Assembly (NCBI GenBank): GCA_029298735.1
Contig: JANSLP010000094.1
Coordinates: 36,863 to 100,862 of the forward strand
Direction of reading: 5' to 3'
Origin: Ophiostoma sp. CBS 140.51
Lineage: Eukaryota > Ascomycota > Sordariomycetes > Ophiostomatales > Ophiostomataceae
Length of the DNA stretch: 64,000 nt
Of the stretch, positions 45,938 through 55,963 are shown piece by piece. Position numbers and translations under genes: made by a program. The notes beneath the pieces were generated by a model. That model was not told the DNA's origin. It saw only the letters and a program-made list of their open reading frames with translations, and ran no database searches. Every line of letters begins with the position of its first letter. The first letter of the stretch is position 1.

Positions 45938-47656
45938 ATGGTCCTCCACACCAGAATGGCATCCTCCGAACCTGCAGTACGAGCCATGCTGTCCAATTTG
46001 TGCCGGCAATGCGCACGGGCGCCGACCCGGCCACGGACTTTGTCGGCTGTGAACGCCGCCCGGCGTCTGCCCACTTCGGCCGCCCGTGCCCGGTCTACGC
46101 TGACCACACCCCCGGCTACTGCGGCCAAGGCTGTTTCCTCATTATCTTCCTCATCCGACCTGCGTACACGGTGGCAGACCGACTCTGCCGCCTCCACAAC
46201 AACCTCTGTCAACCCCACATCCGAGACGCAGAAACGGAGGAGCTCGACATCCGTGTTTGCGGCCAAGACCGATAATGCCAACAAGCCCAGCGCGGCTGCT
46301 GTGGCTGCCCACGAGAAGGAGAACCGCGTGCTGGCCGAGGACGACCTGTTCCACTCGTACACAGAGTCGCCGATCCCCGACATGCGCAAGCGCGCCGCTT
46401 TCATCAAGATGCACGCCCACTGCCCGCACCCGCACCACCAAAGCACACATTTGCCGGCGGCTGAGCCACGGCTCCAGACGACGCTCGCACGCTTCGAGGG
46501 CGAGAACCAGCTGCCGCCCGCGCACGTCGACTTTGAGTGCCCGGACTGCGGTATTCCCGTATATTGCTGCGAAGAGCACTGGATGGACGACTACGAGGCG
46601 CATCTGCAGATTTGCGATACACTCCGCCAAATCAACGAGGACGACCACGACCTGCGCTCGGGGCGGCTGTTCCCCGAGTTTGACTACCCCGGCCCGCAGA
46701 TGGAGGAGGCGCTGGTTAACATGACCAACTGGGACACGCTCATGTACACGCGCGGTTTCAACGCAATTAGCGACGACCGTAGCATGCGGCAGGTGACTCG
46801 GCTGTTAACGTACCCCGTCACGATTGCGAGCGTGCTGCACGAGCTGAGCCCGTACAGCATCCGCAAGGGCGGCCAGCTGACCACCGAGGGTCTCAAGAGT
46901 TTCAGTGCGCTGCGGTACACGCTGCACCCGCCCAAGATGGGTGAGAGCGACAGCGTCAAGGGTATCCGCCCCCAGGCACCGGCTGTGCGTCTGTTTATCC
47001 TGGGTGCGCGCGCCGAATCGTCACTGCCCCGCGACATCTGGGTGCAACTGGCCCACCTGTTCCCCAATGCCCGCATCCATCTTATTTTCATTGGCCCCGA
47101 GAGCATGACGAACCGCGACGACGAGTTCCCGCTGCCGCCGCGCACGCCCGAGAACCCCTTTGGTGCTGTCGTCGAGGACCGTGTCTGGCCGTCGATGAAG
47201 ATTAGCACGATTGTCGACTACTACCATACGGTGCACAAGACGGGCTATTTCTACCCGTACGACCCGTACTTTGACTGCTTTATGCTTTTCCACCCCGGTC
47301 TCGGCCACCCGGCCAGCTCGCACGAGTGGACCGAGACAATACCACTCCTGCTCGAAACCAAGGCGCCGATCTTGGTGACGGGCTACACGCAGTACGACAT
47401 GGAGCGCGATATTGAGTGGGTGAGCAAGACGGCGCGCGGCGAGTTCGACCTGCTGATGGAGCCGGGCGAGAACATCTTCCGCAGCCAGCGGTGGGATCTC
47501 AACGACATGGACCCGCAGGACATTAGCTGCGGCAACTGGGGTCTCTGGGCCTTCCGTGGAAAGAGGTCAGTAATCTTCCTGTTTGCAATTATTATGTGTG
47601 AACCCTCACTAACATTCAATAGATACGAGGCTACGCGCAAAGAGTCGGACCAGTAG
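45938..47656 (+). CDS. MSS51: MSS51-like mitochondrial COX1 translational activator
   Basis: Exons 45938-47565 and 47623-47656 (57-bp intron, GTCAGT donor, ACTAAC branch site) give 553 residues. The start is the ATG at 45938 in GACAAAAATGG context; the frame extends further only through a TTG. A basic, Ser/Ala/Arg-rich presequence fills the first ~60 residues. A MYND-like zinc module is seen: C201-x2-C204, C210/C211, H214, then H222-x3-C226, followed by the family signature NEDDHDLRSGR. A Cys-Pro pair at 162-163 matches the position of heme-sensing CPx motifs described in yeast Mss51. In yeast the protein activates COX1 mRNA translation and binds new Cox1 in the mitochondrial matrix. The intron length is a multiple of three with no stop, so retention would add 19 residues near the C-terminus. 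Confidence 0.92.
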   Translation: MVLHTRMASSEPAVRAMLSNLCRQCARAPTRPRTLSAVNAARRLPTSAARARSTLTTPPATAAKAVSSLSSSSDLRTRWQTDSAASTTTSVNPTSETQKRRSSTSVFAAKTDNANKPSAAAVAAHEKENRVLAEDDLFHSYTESPIPDMRKRAAFIKMHAHCPHPHHQSTHLPAAEPRLQTTLARFEGENQLPPAHVDFECPDCGIPVYCCEEHWMDDYEAHLQICDTLRQINEDDHDLRSGRLFPEFDYPGPQMEEALVNMTNWDTLMYTRGFNAISDDRSMRQVTRLLTYPVTIASVLHELSPYSIRKGGQLTTEGLKSFSALRYTLHPPKMGESDSVKGIRPQAPAVRLFILGARAESSLPRDIWVQLAHLFPNARIHLIFIGPESMTNRDDEFPLPPRTPENPFGAVVEDRVWPSMKISTIVDYYHTVHKTGYFYPYDPYFDCFMLFHPGLGHPASSHEWTETIPLLLETKAPILVTGYTQYDMERDIEWVSKTARGEFDLLMEPGENIFRSQRWDLNDMDPQDISCGNWGLWAFRGKRSVIFLFAIIMCEPSLTFNRYEATRKESDQ

Positions 47657-48869
47657 ACGACACTCTGACAACACCACGATTCTCATTTTCACGACACGCC
47701 GAGACAACTCCACCTGCCTTGACATCTTTTCCTCCTTTTCATTCCCCTCTACTTTCGCCTGTACAAAATTCATAGCTTTTACATTTTACATTTCCGTTTT
47801 CGCGTCTTCCGCGTCTCATTACCTCACTTTTACGCGCATTATTGCCGCATCTTTAAAAATATAGACGTCTCTTATTTATTGTTGCACATCAACCCCTACG
47901 GCGGCAGGATGGGAAATGCATTTGGGGACTGCTTTTTTTGTTGGCGTTTTGTGTTCAATGGCTGGGTCTTTTTTGTCTGTGTCCTGTCCAAAAAAAAAAA
48001 ACGTCCGTCTGTATATATTCAATCTCCTTGTACATGTCTGAATGCCATCACCGCTTTACAACAGTACTCACAACAGTATCACTTAAAATGCATATTTTTA
48101 TGCTTTTATGCACGCATGCCTCAGCCTATCCCCGCTTGCCAGCTGGCAGGCAACCTTCCTTCTTATGCACCAGGCGATGACACCAGACAGCGTTGCGCTT
48201 GCATTTGCTGCATCTGCACGGATGTATGCACAGCCGTCTGCACAGATGCACAGTCGTCTGCATTGCTGGTTTGCATGCGGCTCTTCAACGGCGACGGCCG
48301 CGGGAAGGCCGCAGAAACGGCCGCAGACACGCACACACACACGCACGCACGACAAATGCTCCTTCGGTTGTCACGACAACAACGACATGTCTTGATGGGG
48401 GTGTGCAAAGATAATGAAGCAGAGTAATTGCTGCTGTCGCCCGTAGAGATGAATGCTGAAATGATGAGGCTGATGAGCTCAAGATGCTGAAATAGACTAA
48501 GAAAAACCCATCTTATGATACTTGGAACTGAGGAACAGAAGATTTGTTAGCTGGCTTATATCATACAAAAGGCAATGTAAACAAAAGGCCATAAATAAAA
48601 ACTGTCAAAAATAAAAGCCATGCTGTGATGTAAAGACGAGATGTCGTTGTTGAACCCTTAAAATGCGAATTGACGATCCCCTATATTTATAGCGGGCTAT
48701 AGCAGGGACCGGCCGCACTTTAGCGGGTTGTAGCGGGTTGGAGCGCACTGGCGTCATTTAGCGCCTTTTCAGTTCGCTCCAGGGAGCCAGTTCCCCCCTC
48801 CAAGGTGCACGGCCCCACACCGCCTGCCGTTTCAGCAACACCTGCTCTGATAAGGGCGGCAGGCGGGTA
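47657..48869. promoter_or_regulatory. Spacer MSS51 to PXA-domain gene
   Basis: A 1.2-kb spacer without a gene. A 16-bp unit beginning TGCACAG and ending CGTCTGCA occurs twice with one mismatch (48227-48242, 48247-48262) inside a cluster of TGCA palindromes. Close to the next gene there are two TAGCGGGTTG words (48722 and 48732) and related AGCGC words, similar to those upstream of HEM1 and RIM1. Confidence 0.5.
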
Positions 48870-51800
48870 ATGACATCTGGCGATCACAAGGAAACGACAG
48901 GTCTCACCAAAAGGCACCATCCAAGGCGACACAAAATAGGGGTCCAACATCACAACACGACCGTATCGACCACGACATCGACTCCCCGAAGCATAGAACG
49001 ACTCTGCAGTACTTTCATGACAACAATAGCGGCCAACAGGCCCAAGGCGAGCGCTTCGCCGGCGCCAGCGTCAGCGGCAGTACGCGAGAAGCCCCTCGAA
49101 TCGACAACGACAACGAAACAACCCACATCTACAACAACAGCAGCAGCAGCCATGACCGAGAAACCACCCATATCACAGGCACATGTGCCCTCGCCACCGG
49201 CCACGCGCCGTGCACCGCCGCCCCTGCCCCGCGTACCTGGCATCGACCCCCTCTCCGACAAAGCGACCATCCTCTTGATCCGGCGAACACTCTGCCCGAA
49301 AGACGGGGCGACGCAGGGACAGGGTGGGTCGAATACAAACGGTGACGCAACACCCATCGAAGACTTGCTGCCGCCCCTGACGAGCCGCAACGATGTCGAC
49401 CTGCAGCTTTACGCACTGCTGGCCATTATTGTGCGCGAGTTTGTCCTGACGTGGTACAGCAAGATCACCCCCGACGACGACCAGTTTGTGACGGAAATCG
49501 TGCAGATCGTGGCACACTGCACACGCGCGCTAGAGCAGAGGCTGCGCAAAGTGGACCTAGAGAGCTTGTTGTTTGACGAGCTGCCAGCGCTGCTAGACAA
49601 CCACGTCAAAGCGTACCGTGCGTCACGACGGCCGCTGGTGCAGCCGCCCGTCGAGTCGGACCCACGGGCGGTGTACCATGCTCTGTGGCCACTGCCGGCG
49701 CTGTCACCGGTGCCGCCGGTAGACGCACATCTTCCGGGCTCGGGGTTGGGGTCAGGGTCACGGCCAACAACCGCCTCTGGGCCCGACATCAAGCTCGGCG
49801 AGGCTGATCTCCACAAGTCGAGAGGGGACGACATCAACAAGATTATTGACAACGACATCGCCCTTGAACAGGCCACCAACGAGGCAGCCTACCGCCAGCT
49901 GCTTGTGCGTGGTTTGTTGGCCGTCCTCCTGCCAACCGAAGACCTCGAGAACGAGTGCCTGACGTCGCTCGTCAGCAACATCTTTGCCGAGCTGCTCGTG
50001 GGCAATGTGCTGGCCGGCCGCGTGGCACAGCCCTGGATGATGTACGAGATTGTCGGGCTCGTGGCCAAGATTGTGCGCGAGAAGATGGATGGAGACGACA
50101 ATGACAAGGGCCCCAAACAACTGGCCAAGAAACGACGGGCAGCGCCCAAGCTACTGCAGAAGCAGACGCAAAGTGGGCAGTCTGGCAACTGGATCACGAC
50201 GACAGCCGCACCTGTCTTTTGGTCCGTCCTCAAGATCGGCTTTGCGCTGTTTGCGTCCATTCGCTTCTTGGTGACGAGCATCACGCTGTCACGGTCACTG
50301 CCCTTGCGCGGCATCGTCGTGACCAAGGTGAAGGAGCCGATTGCAGAGAAGGAGAAAGAGACTTCAACGAAAGACAGCAACTTCCTCGACGTGAAGCTGA
50401 AGCCATCGTCGGCTTCCATCTACTCGGTCGCTACGGTCGCCACGTCCGTCGCCGGCACCGACGAGCCCGTCGTGCCCGTACTAGCCTTTAGCGTTTGGGC
50501 CACCATCTCCAACGTTGTGCAGCTCGATGTGCGCATGCCCTGGCTCTACGGCGGTCTGTCTATGCTGCAATGGCTGGCCATGGCCGAGCCAGGATGCATT
50601 GCCGCCCTTAACAGGCCCCTTGACCGGTAAGACCTCCTTTTCCTAATAGATGCCCCCTTTTCCTCGATTCTCTTTCCGTCTATTTGCTTTCATTTTCAAA
50701 GACCGAAAAGGTCCTGCATTGCATATCCTCTCATCGTTCTCCATTGTCCTCTTCTCATCACCTCCTGTCTATGTCTTGACCGTGCCTCCTCCTTGATGTC
50801 TGCCTCCTATGCACTCTTCTCCTTTCGGACACATCCAAACATGGCCAGCGTTGCATCTTGCTCACCCCCTCCCTCCCCTCTGTCTCTTTTCCTTTGCCCA
50901 TACCCCTGTTCCCCTGGCCGTACTTTCCCCATCCATTCCGCATGTACTGCAGGTCACTGGACTTGCTTTGTTTCTGCATCTCTTTGGCCGGCCTGAAGTT
51001 CATGCCGTCTTCATCTGCATATTTTGTGACTTTACTTATTGAAACTACTTCCGACACTTTGCATGTGGAATGGTTCTCGTTGCGTTCACACCTCCCTCCT
51101 TCCCGTTCTTTCTCTTCTGTCAATTTGACTTATCCAGTTCCGGGTCGCTTGGCTCCTCAATATTGCACCTCTGGGCGATACGAGCAGCCCTATGCCAATG
51201 ACAAAGAAAAGCCAAGATGGCCGTCAACAAGGCAGACCAGAGGTAACAGGATGACAGATGTTGCTGAAACTGCTTTTTGCGGCTGGATATTGCTTCTGTC
51301 TCTGTCAAGGGCCCCTGTCCAGTGGTTCTGGCCCTCTTTGTCTCTTACAGACAGAATGCAGACACAAACACTTCCAGAGAGCAGCAACAACAAAAGAAAG
51401 CATAAAATGCTCCCCAACACTCTCACATACGCCGTATATATCTCCACACACACCAACACGCGCCGCTCAGAATCGAGACCGAGCCCGTCCAGGCCCGTTT
51501 CCGCGGACCATCCTTTCTCTCATCTATCCTTGTCGTTTTCTCTTTTCTCGCTCTCTTTTCATCATCTCTTTTGGTTCTTCCTCTTTCACTGAAAGTCAGA
51601 AACTCCATCATTTGAATATTTGGCATCTTTTTCTTGGCTCAACATTTCCTTTTTATTCTTTCAACTATCGTTCGCTCGTCATTCCCCTGTTACATTGAAT
51701 TCTCCGGCGCCCGTTGAATTCTCACACCCCCCTTTTCACCTTTTTTACCCTCTTTTCACCATTTTTGCTTTTTTGGGTGGTTTCGTTTCCGTCCAATTAA

Positions 51801-53985
51801 AAGCCAAAAGTGCTTCTCTGGCCTCCTATTGCACAGAATTCGTCCGCGCCAACGTCCACCAATGCACCTTAATTACGCGCCCGATGATCATAGCTTACCC
51901 CCTCCCTCCTCTCCAGCTCCCCCTCCAGCTCCAGCTCCAGCTTCCTTCGTTTGGTCCTCGCCGTTGTCCTCTTCCTTTTGATTTTTTCGGCCCCCAATCT
52001 GTTCGCAGAAGATCGTTCCTTCCCTAGCTCTTTCTGCTCTCACTGCTGTTCTCTCATGACAGCGCTAGGGAGGGGCGAAAAAGACCTACCGCTTCGTTCC
52101 GTTCCCTTTCCCTTCGACGGCCGCCGCACAAGTCAGGTCAGAAGGGCAGATCCTGCACCTGTCCTTTCGTTTTCTTTTTCCTAGCTCCCTTTTTTAGCTT
52201 CTTATTTTTTTCTCATCACCCGTCTCGGGGAAGCAAAGACGGACGACATTGAGCCCACGTGCTGTTCTGTCGTTCTCTTCTTCTTCTCCCCTCCTCATCA
52301 AGTCTCTCTCTCCCCTCACCACCGTCCACACCCTCGACCTTACCTGCTTTCCTGTCCGGGTCTAGTTTTGGGTCGCCTTTGTGCTCTCCAGTCTCTTTTC
52401 TCCTCTGCTTCCCCTCCTTCTCCACCACCCTTCCGTTCGACTGTCCATGTCCCCTCCAGAATCAAAAAGAAGAGTTGGTGTGGACTATACACCAAACGTT
52501 CCGGTGGCCGAGCTGAGCTTTTGATCCGGGGGGAGAGATAGAAAAGGCTCCAGGGCGATGGTGCAAGTATTTCAAGTATCAAAGTACTTTGCAAGTGCAG
52601 ATGTGAAAAGAGGTCAAAGCAGACAAACGAAGCAAGCACACAAAACATGGAAGGCCTTTCCCGGGTCGCCTGTGTGCCATCACAACCTACATGAGCTTCT
52701 CTCTTGTCACATTCTTATGCTGTGCTCCCAACGGGCCCTGCTCGCCTGCTCGTTCTCTAAACCGGACCGGCCCCCTATAGGCCCGAGGCTTGACGGGGAA
52801 AGACCAAACACACGCAAGCCCGGTCTCACACCACCAGAACCACTTGCACACATGCACACATGCACACATGCACACACTACGAAGTACATGCACACACTTG
52901 CAAGAAAAATGCAAGCACTCTGTCACTATCTGCAAGCACGACAGAAGGAAGAGCTTCCCTCCCCCTAGGCACACAAAAAGCACACGCACGCCGCAGGCAC
53001 GCACACACGCACACACCCCAAGACGCAACAGCGCAAGTTTTTTTACCATGCCTACCAATTTTTTTTCTTTTTTCACTTCCTTCACTCTATACTATACATA
53101 CCATCCTTCTTTCTTTTCTGTCATATTTCTGTTTTCCTTCTTCAAGCTTCAATAGCAAGTGCTATCATATTTTGGGACTCGTCGCCATTGTCGTGCATCA
53201 AACAAGAAAGTGGTATTTTTATTCTCAAAAAAGTCTGCTCCACAACGGCTTACAGCGGGACAGAGAACTTTTTTCCCTTATTTTTATGTCCTGATTTATT
53301 TTTACTGCTTTGCCGCGACATCCTGGTGGAAAATCAGACACTGGTCCCTTCGAAACGCTCTTGGTCTCCTTACACACACACCCTCCCTTTAATATTGAAA
53401 CACACTGTCCCAAAGTACAGCGTCTGTGACCCCCACGCAGTAGCGAACAACACAAGAAAAAGAGTACATCTGGATGAAGTACACATTCGATGCCATCTCT
53501 CAACCTTGCCTCATTGTTTATCACAATTTTCCCTTTCACAGAATCTAGTTTATCTTTTGTATTTTCTTGTTTGAAATTCATGTTACTAATTTTCTCTTTT
53601 GTGCAGCCTCTTCTCCCACTACATTCACAAATACGCTCTCGAGCCGGCACTGCTCCCCAACTTGCTGCGCTCCATTCGCGGTGCCATCTTCCCCGGGAAC
53701 AAGTTTGGCGCCACGCCGCCTACGCTCGTTGCGCCTGCCAACGACGAAGAGCTTGCTGCACTAAAGAGACGCACCGCCGAGACGGTCTTTGCCGTTTGGA
53801 GCGACAAGAAGAAGCCCAGCGAGGCCGTCCTGGCCGAGATTGAGGGCGGTCTGTTGGATGTCTTTGACGATGCCTACTGTAACAAGCACCTGCTGTACGG
53901 CATCCTCGAGGCGATTTTCGTGCGGTTGGTACCTGAGCTGGCAGAAACCGGGGTCTTGGGCCTGTGGGAAGAGCGGTTAAGCTAG
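48870..53985 (+). CDS. PXA (PX-associated) domain protein with a 3-kb intron
   Basis: Exons 48870-50626 and 53607-53985 give 711 residues if the first ATG is used; ATGs at 49017 and 49149 (best context, GCCATG) are alternatives, since the first ~95 residues are Thr/Ala low complexity. From ~190 the PXA domain follows: DVDLQLYALLAIIVREFVLTWYSKI, an acidic RKVDLESLLFDELP stretch, and DLENECLTSLVSNIFAELL. A hydrophobic segment near 450-475 may contact membrane. The domain family is found with sorting nexins, linking it to endosomal or vacuolar membrane traffic. The join is supported by GTAAGA at 50627, TACTAAT branch site at 53584-53590, GTGCAG acceptor at 53606, correct phase, and the family-like continuation LDR-LFSHYIHKYALEP to YCNKHLLYGILE. 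The stop precedes a TTTTC-repeat tract. Confidence 0.85.
50627..53606 (+). other. Exceptional 2,980-bp intron of the PXA-domain gene
   Basis: GTAAGA donor, TACTAAT branch site 17 bases before the end, GTGCAG acceptor. The interior has no coding frame I can support. It is T/C-rich on the + strand between about 51500 and 52460, like a fungal promoter-leader, and contains TGCACACA four times in tandem (52845-52876). Other coding introns in the window are 49-276 bp. No terminal inverted repeats or transposase frame were seen. Confidence 0.8.
52845..52876 (+). repeat. Tandem TGCACACA x4
   Basis: Four perfect 8-bp units inside the long intron, followed by another partial copy at about 52889. The alternating purine-pyrimidine pattern is a typical microsatellite and can adopt Z-form DNA. 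Confidence 0.85.
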
Positions 53986-55963
53986 AGATGGGGCTTGCGT
54001 TTTCTTTTCTTTTCTTTTCTTTTTCCCCTTTTTAATAGCGACTTGCAACCGCCCCTAATGCTGCTCCCCCTGATTTTAGCCCCCAACGTACGAGCTTGAA
54101 TATACCATGATACCCTTTTTTCTTCCAATTTTACCACTCGCCGCATCCATGCCTTTGAATATCAAATGATCACGATAAGTACGGAGTACACTTTTGAGTC
54201 ATTTACAGGGGGAGAAATGGTTATTTTTTTTGCAAATAGCCGCCCAAGAGCTTTTTTTTTTTGTTATTATTCTGGTTTTTCTGTGCTTTGGTTATCTTTT
54301 TTTTTGTAGGTTGGTTGGTGGGTTTTTTGTAGTTTGCGTGCGTGCGATGTTGGTCTTCTGTCCATCTTTCCACTCTTTGATTTTGGTGTTGTGACAGAGT
54401 GAAAAGACGAAAAGAGCCAACCAAAAAAACAATGAGGAGTGAAAGAGACAGTCAGTATCAAGTGGTGCAGGGGGGAAAGAAACAAGAGGGGGTGGGATCA
54501 AAAAAGCTCCAATATGCTCCGTCAACAACCTCCCTTCATGTCCCTTTTTTTGTCCGACGATCGCCTGCGTCCGATTTGCTCCAGATGCCTGCCGCTGCAA
54601 GCCTGCCTCTCACTCCCTCTTTGGCCTCCCAATAAAAAAAAGAAGTAAAAAGAAGAGAAAATAATAAATGACAATAGCCAGCCCAGAACAAAATAGAACA
54701 AAAAAGTAACAAAGCAGGGGAGGAAAACAAGTAACGAGAAAAGGATGGGGATGGGAGGGAGGGAAACCAAAAACGACAAGACAAAAACCATTATTGACCA
54801 AAAAAAAATCCCTCTTAACATCCTCTCGTCCCCTTTCAAAAATCCAATCACCGGTCTTCCCGCTTTTGCCCGCTTCCCATCCCAAGATGATAATATGTGA
54901 ATGTGTGTGTGTTGAGAGTTCGGACGTGTGTCCAATAAAGAAATGTTTCCTCTTCTTTCTCTAGCCACCGGACTTGCGTCATGAGCTCGGCAAGAGAATC
55001 CCTGTAAAAATACCGCCCGGAAAACAATAAACAGAACAAGATTTGAAAAAGTGAAATATTGGAAAATAACAAACAGGCAAAAACAATATGATGGCTCGGA
55101 AAAAAACAAATAAGGAAACAAGGAAAATAAAATAAGAAAGGAAATAGAATGAAGGAAACACCGAGATGTATGCGTTCAAGCCATGTTAGTCAGTACTCGT
55201 GAAGTACCCGTGAGAAGACATGCTGCTTTGCTTCATTCCAAATATGTGATATGTACCGTCAACCGTTAACCGTTTGAAGCACTAACTCCAAAATGCCACA
55301 GGTTTCCATATATGCTGTTTGTCCTTCCACGCACAAAGGCTCACCAATACATTAAAATAAGACGGAGCAGAAATGAGAAATAAAGAGAAAAAATAGGAAA
55401 GAGAGAAAAATCGAAACTCCAAAAGTTGGAAAATAAGCCGTGGTCGCGTGAGCGGGGAGAGATCTTCCTTGGTAAATATGTTGGATGGCTATCCCCAAGA
55501 ATATGGTATGTGATTGTGTGTGTGTGTAAGGGAGAGCGAGAGAAGAGAGGTGGGTATAAGAAAAAGCGTGTGCGTTTGATCGTTTTGTTTCCGTAACAGA
55601 TCATTGTAAGAAGGAGGAGGAAGAAGGAAATAGGTGTCCTGTGATGTCGTTGGGCAGTGGCCTGGCCAGTGAGAGCAAACAACAAATCCAAAAAGGGGGC
55701 TGTGTTGGATGTGGAGAGCCTGCATATTGTCAACGACTGGCTGGCGGGCGCTCTATTTTGTTGGCTGACACCACAGGATGTAGGCGGATTATGGAGCTCC
55801 AAAAATGGAAGCAGGAAAATAGAAATAATATGAGAAGGAAGAGAGAATAGGGAAAAGAGAAACAAAAAGTGAGAGAAAAGAAAAAGATAAAGAAAAATAG
55901 GGGGGCGCAACGCACCGCAAATCATTGCGCCCCTCAAAAATGGCCAGCTTTGTCGAGTCAGTA
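53986..55963. other. Convergent spacer PXA gene / CENP-B-type gene
   Basis: A 2-kb spacer between facing stop codons. It begins with a TTTTC repeat at 54001-54025. From about 54610 to 55160 and 55360 to 55900 the + strand is very purine-rich, which means long T/C-rich tracts on the strand of the CENP-B-type gene. A GT microsatellite lies at 55514-55527. Open frames on the minus strand there encode only Phe/Leu/Ser-rich low-complexity sequence and are not called as genes. Confidence 0.55.

Noticed and set aside
50858..51592. 244-codon frame inside the long PXA intron
   Set aside because: It begins at a non-ATG codon and encodes Ser/Phe/Pro-rich translation of a pyrimidine tract.
54522..55121. 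199-codon minus-strand frame, Phe/Leu-rich and membrane-like
   Set aside because: It is only T/C-rich low-complexity sequence translated; no conserved order of residues and no good start context.
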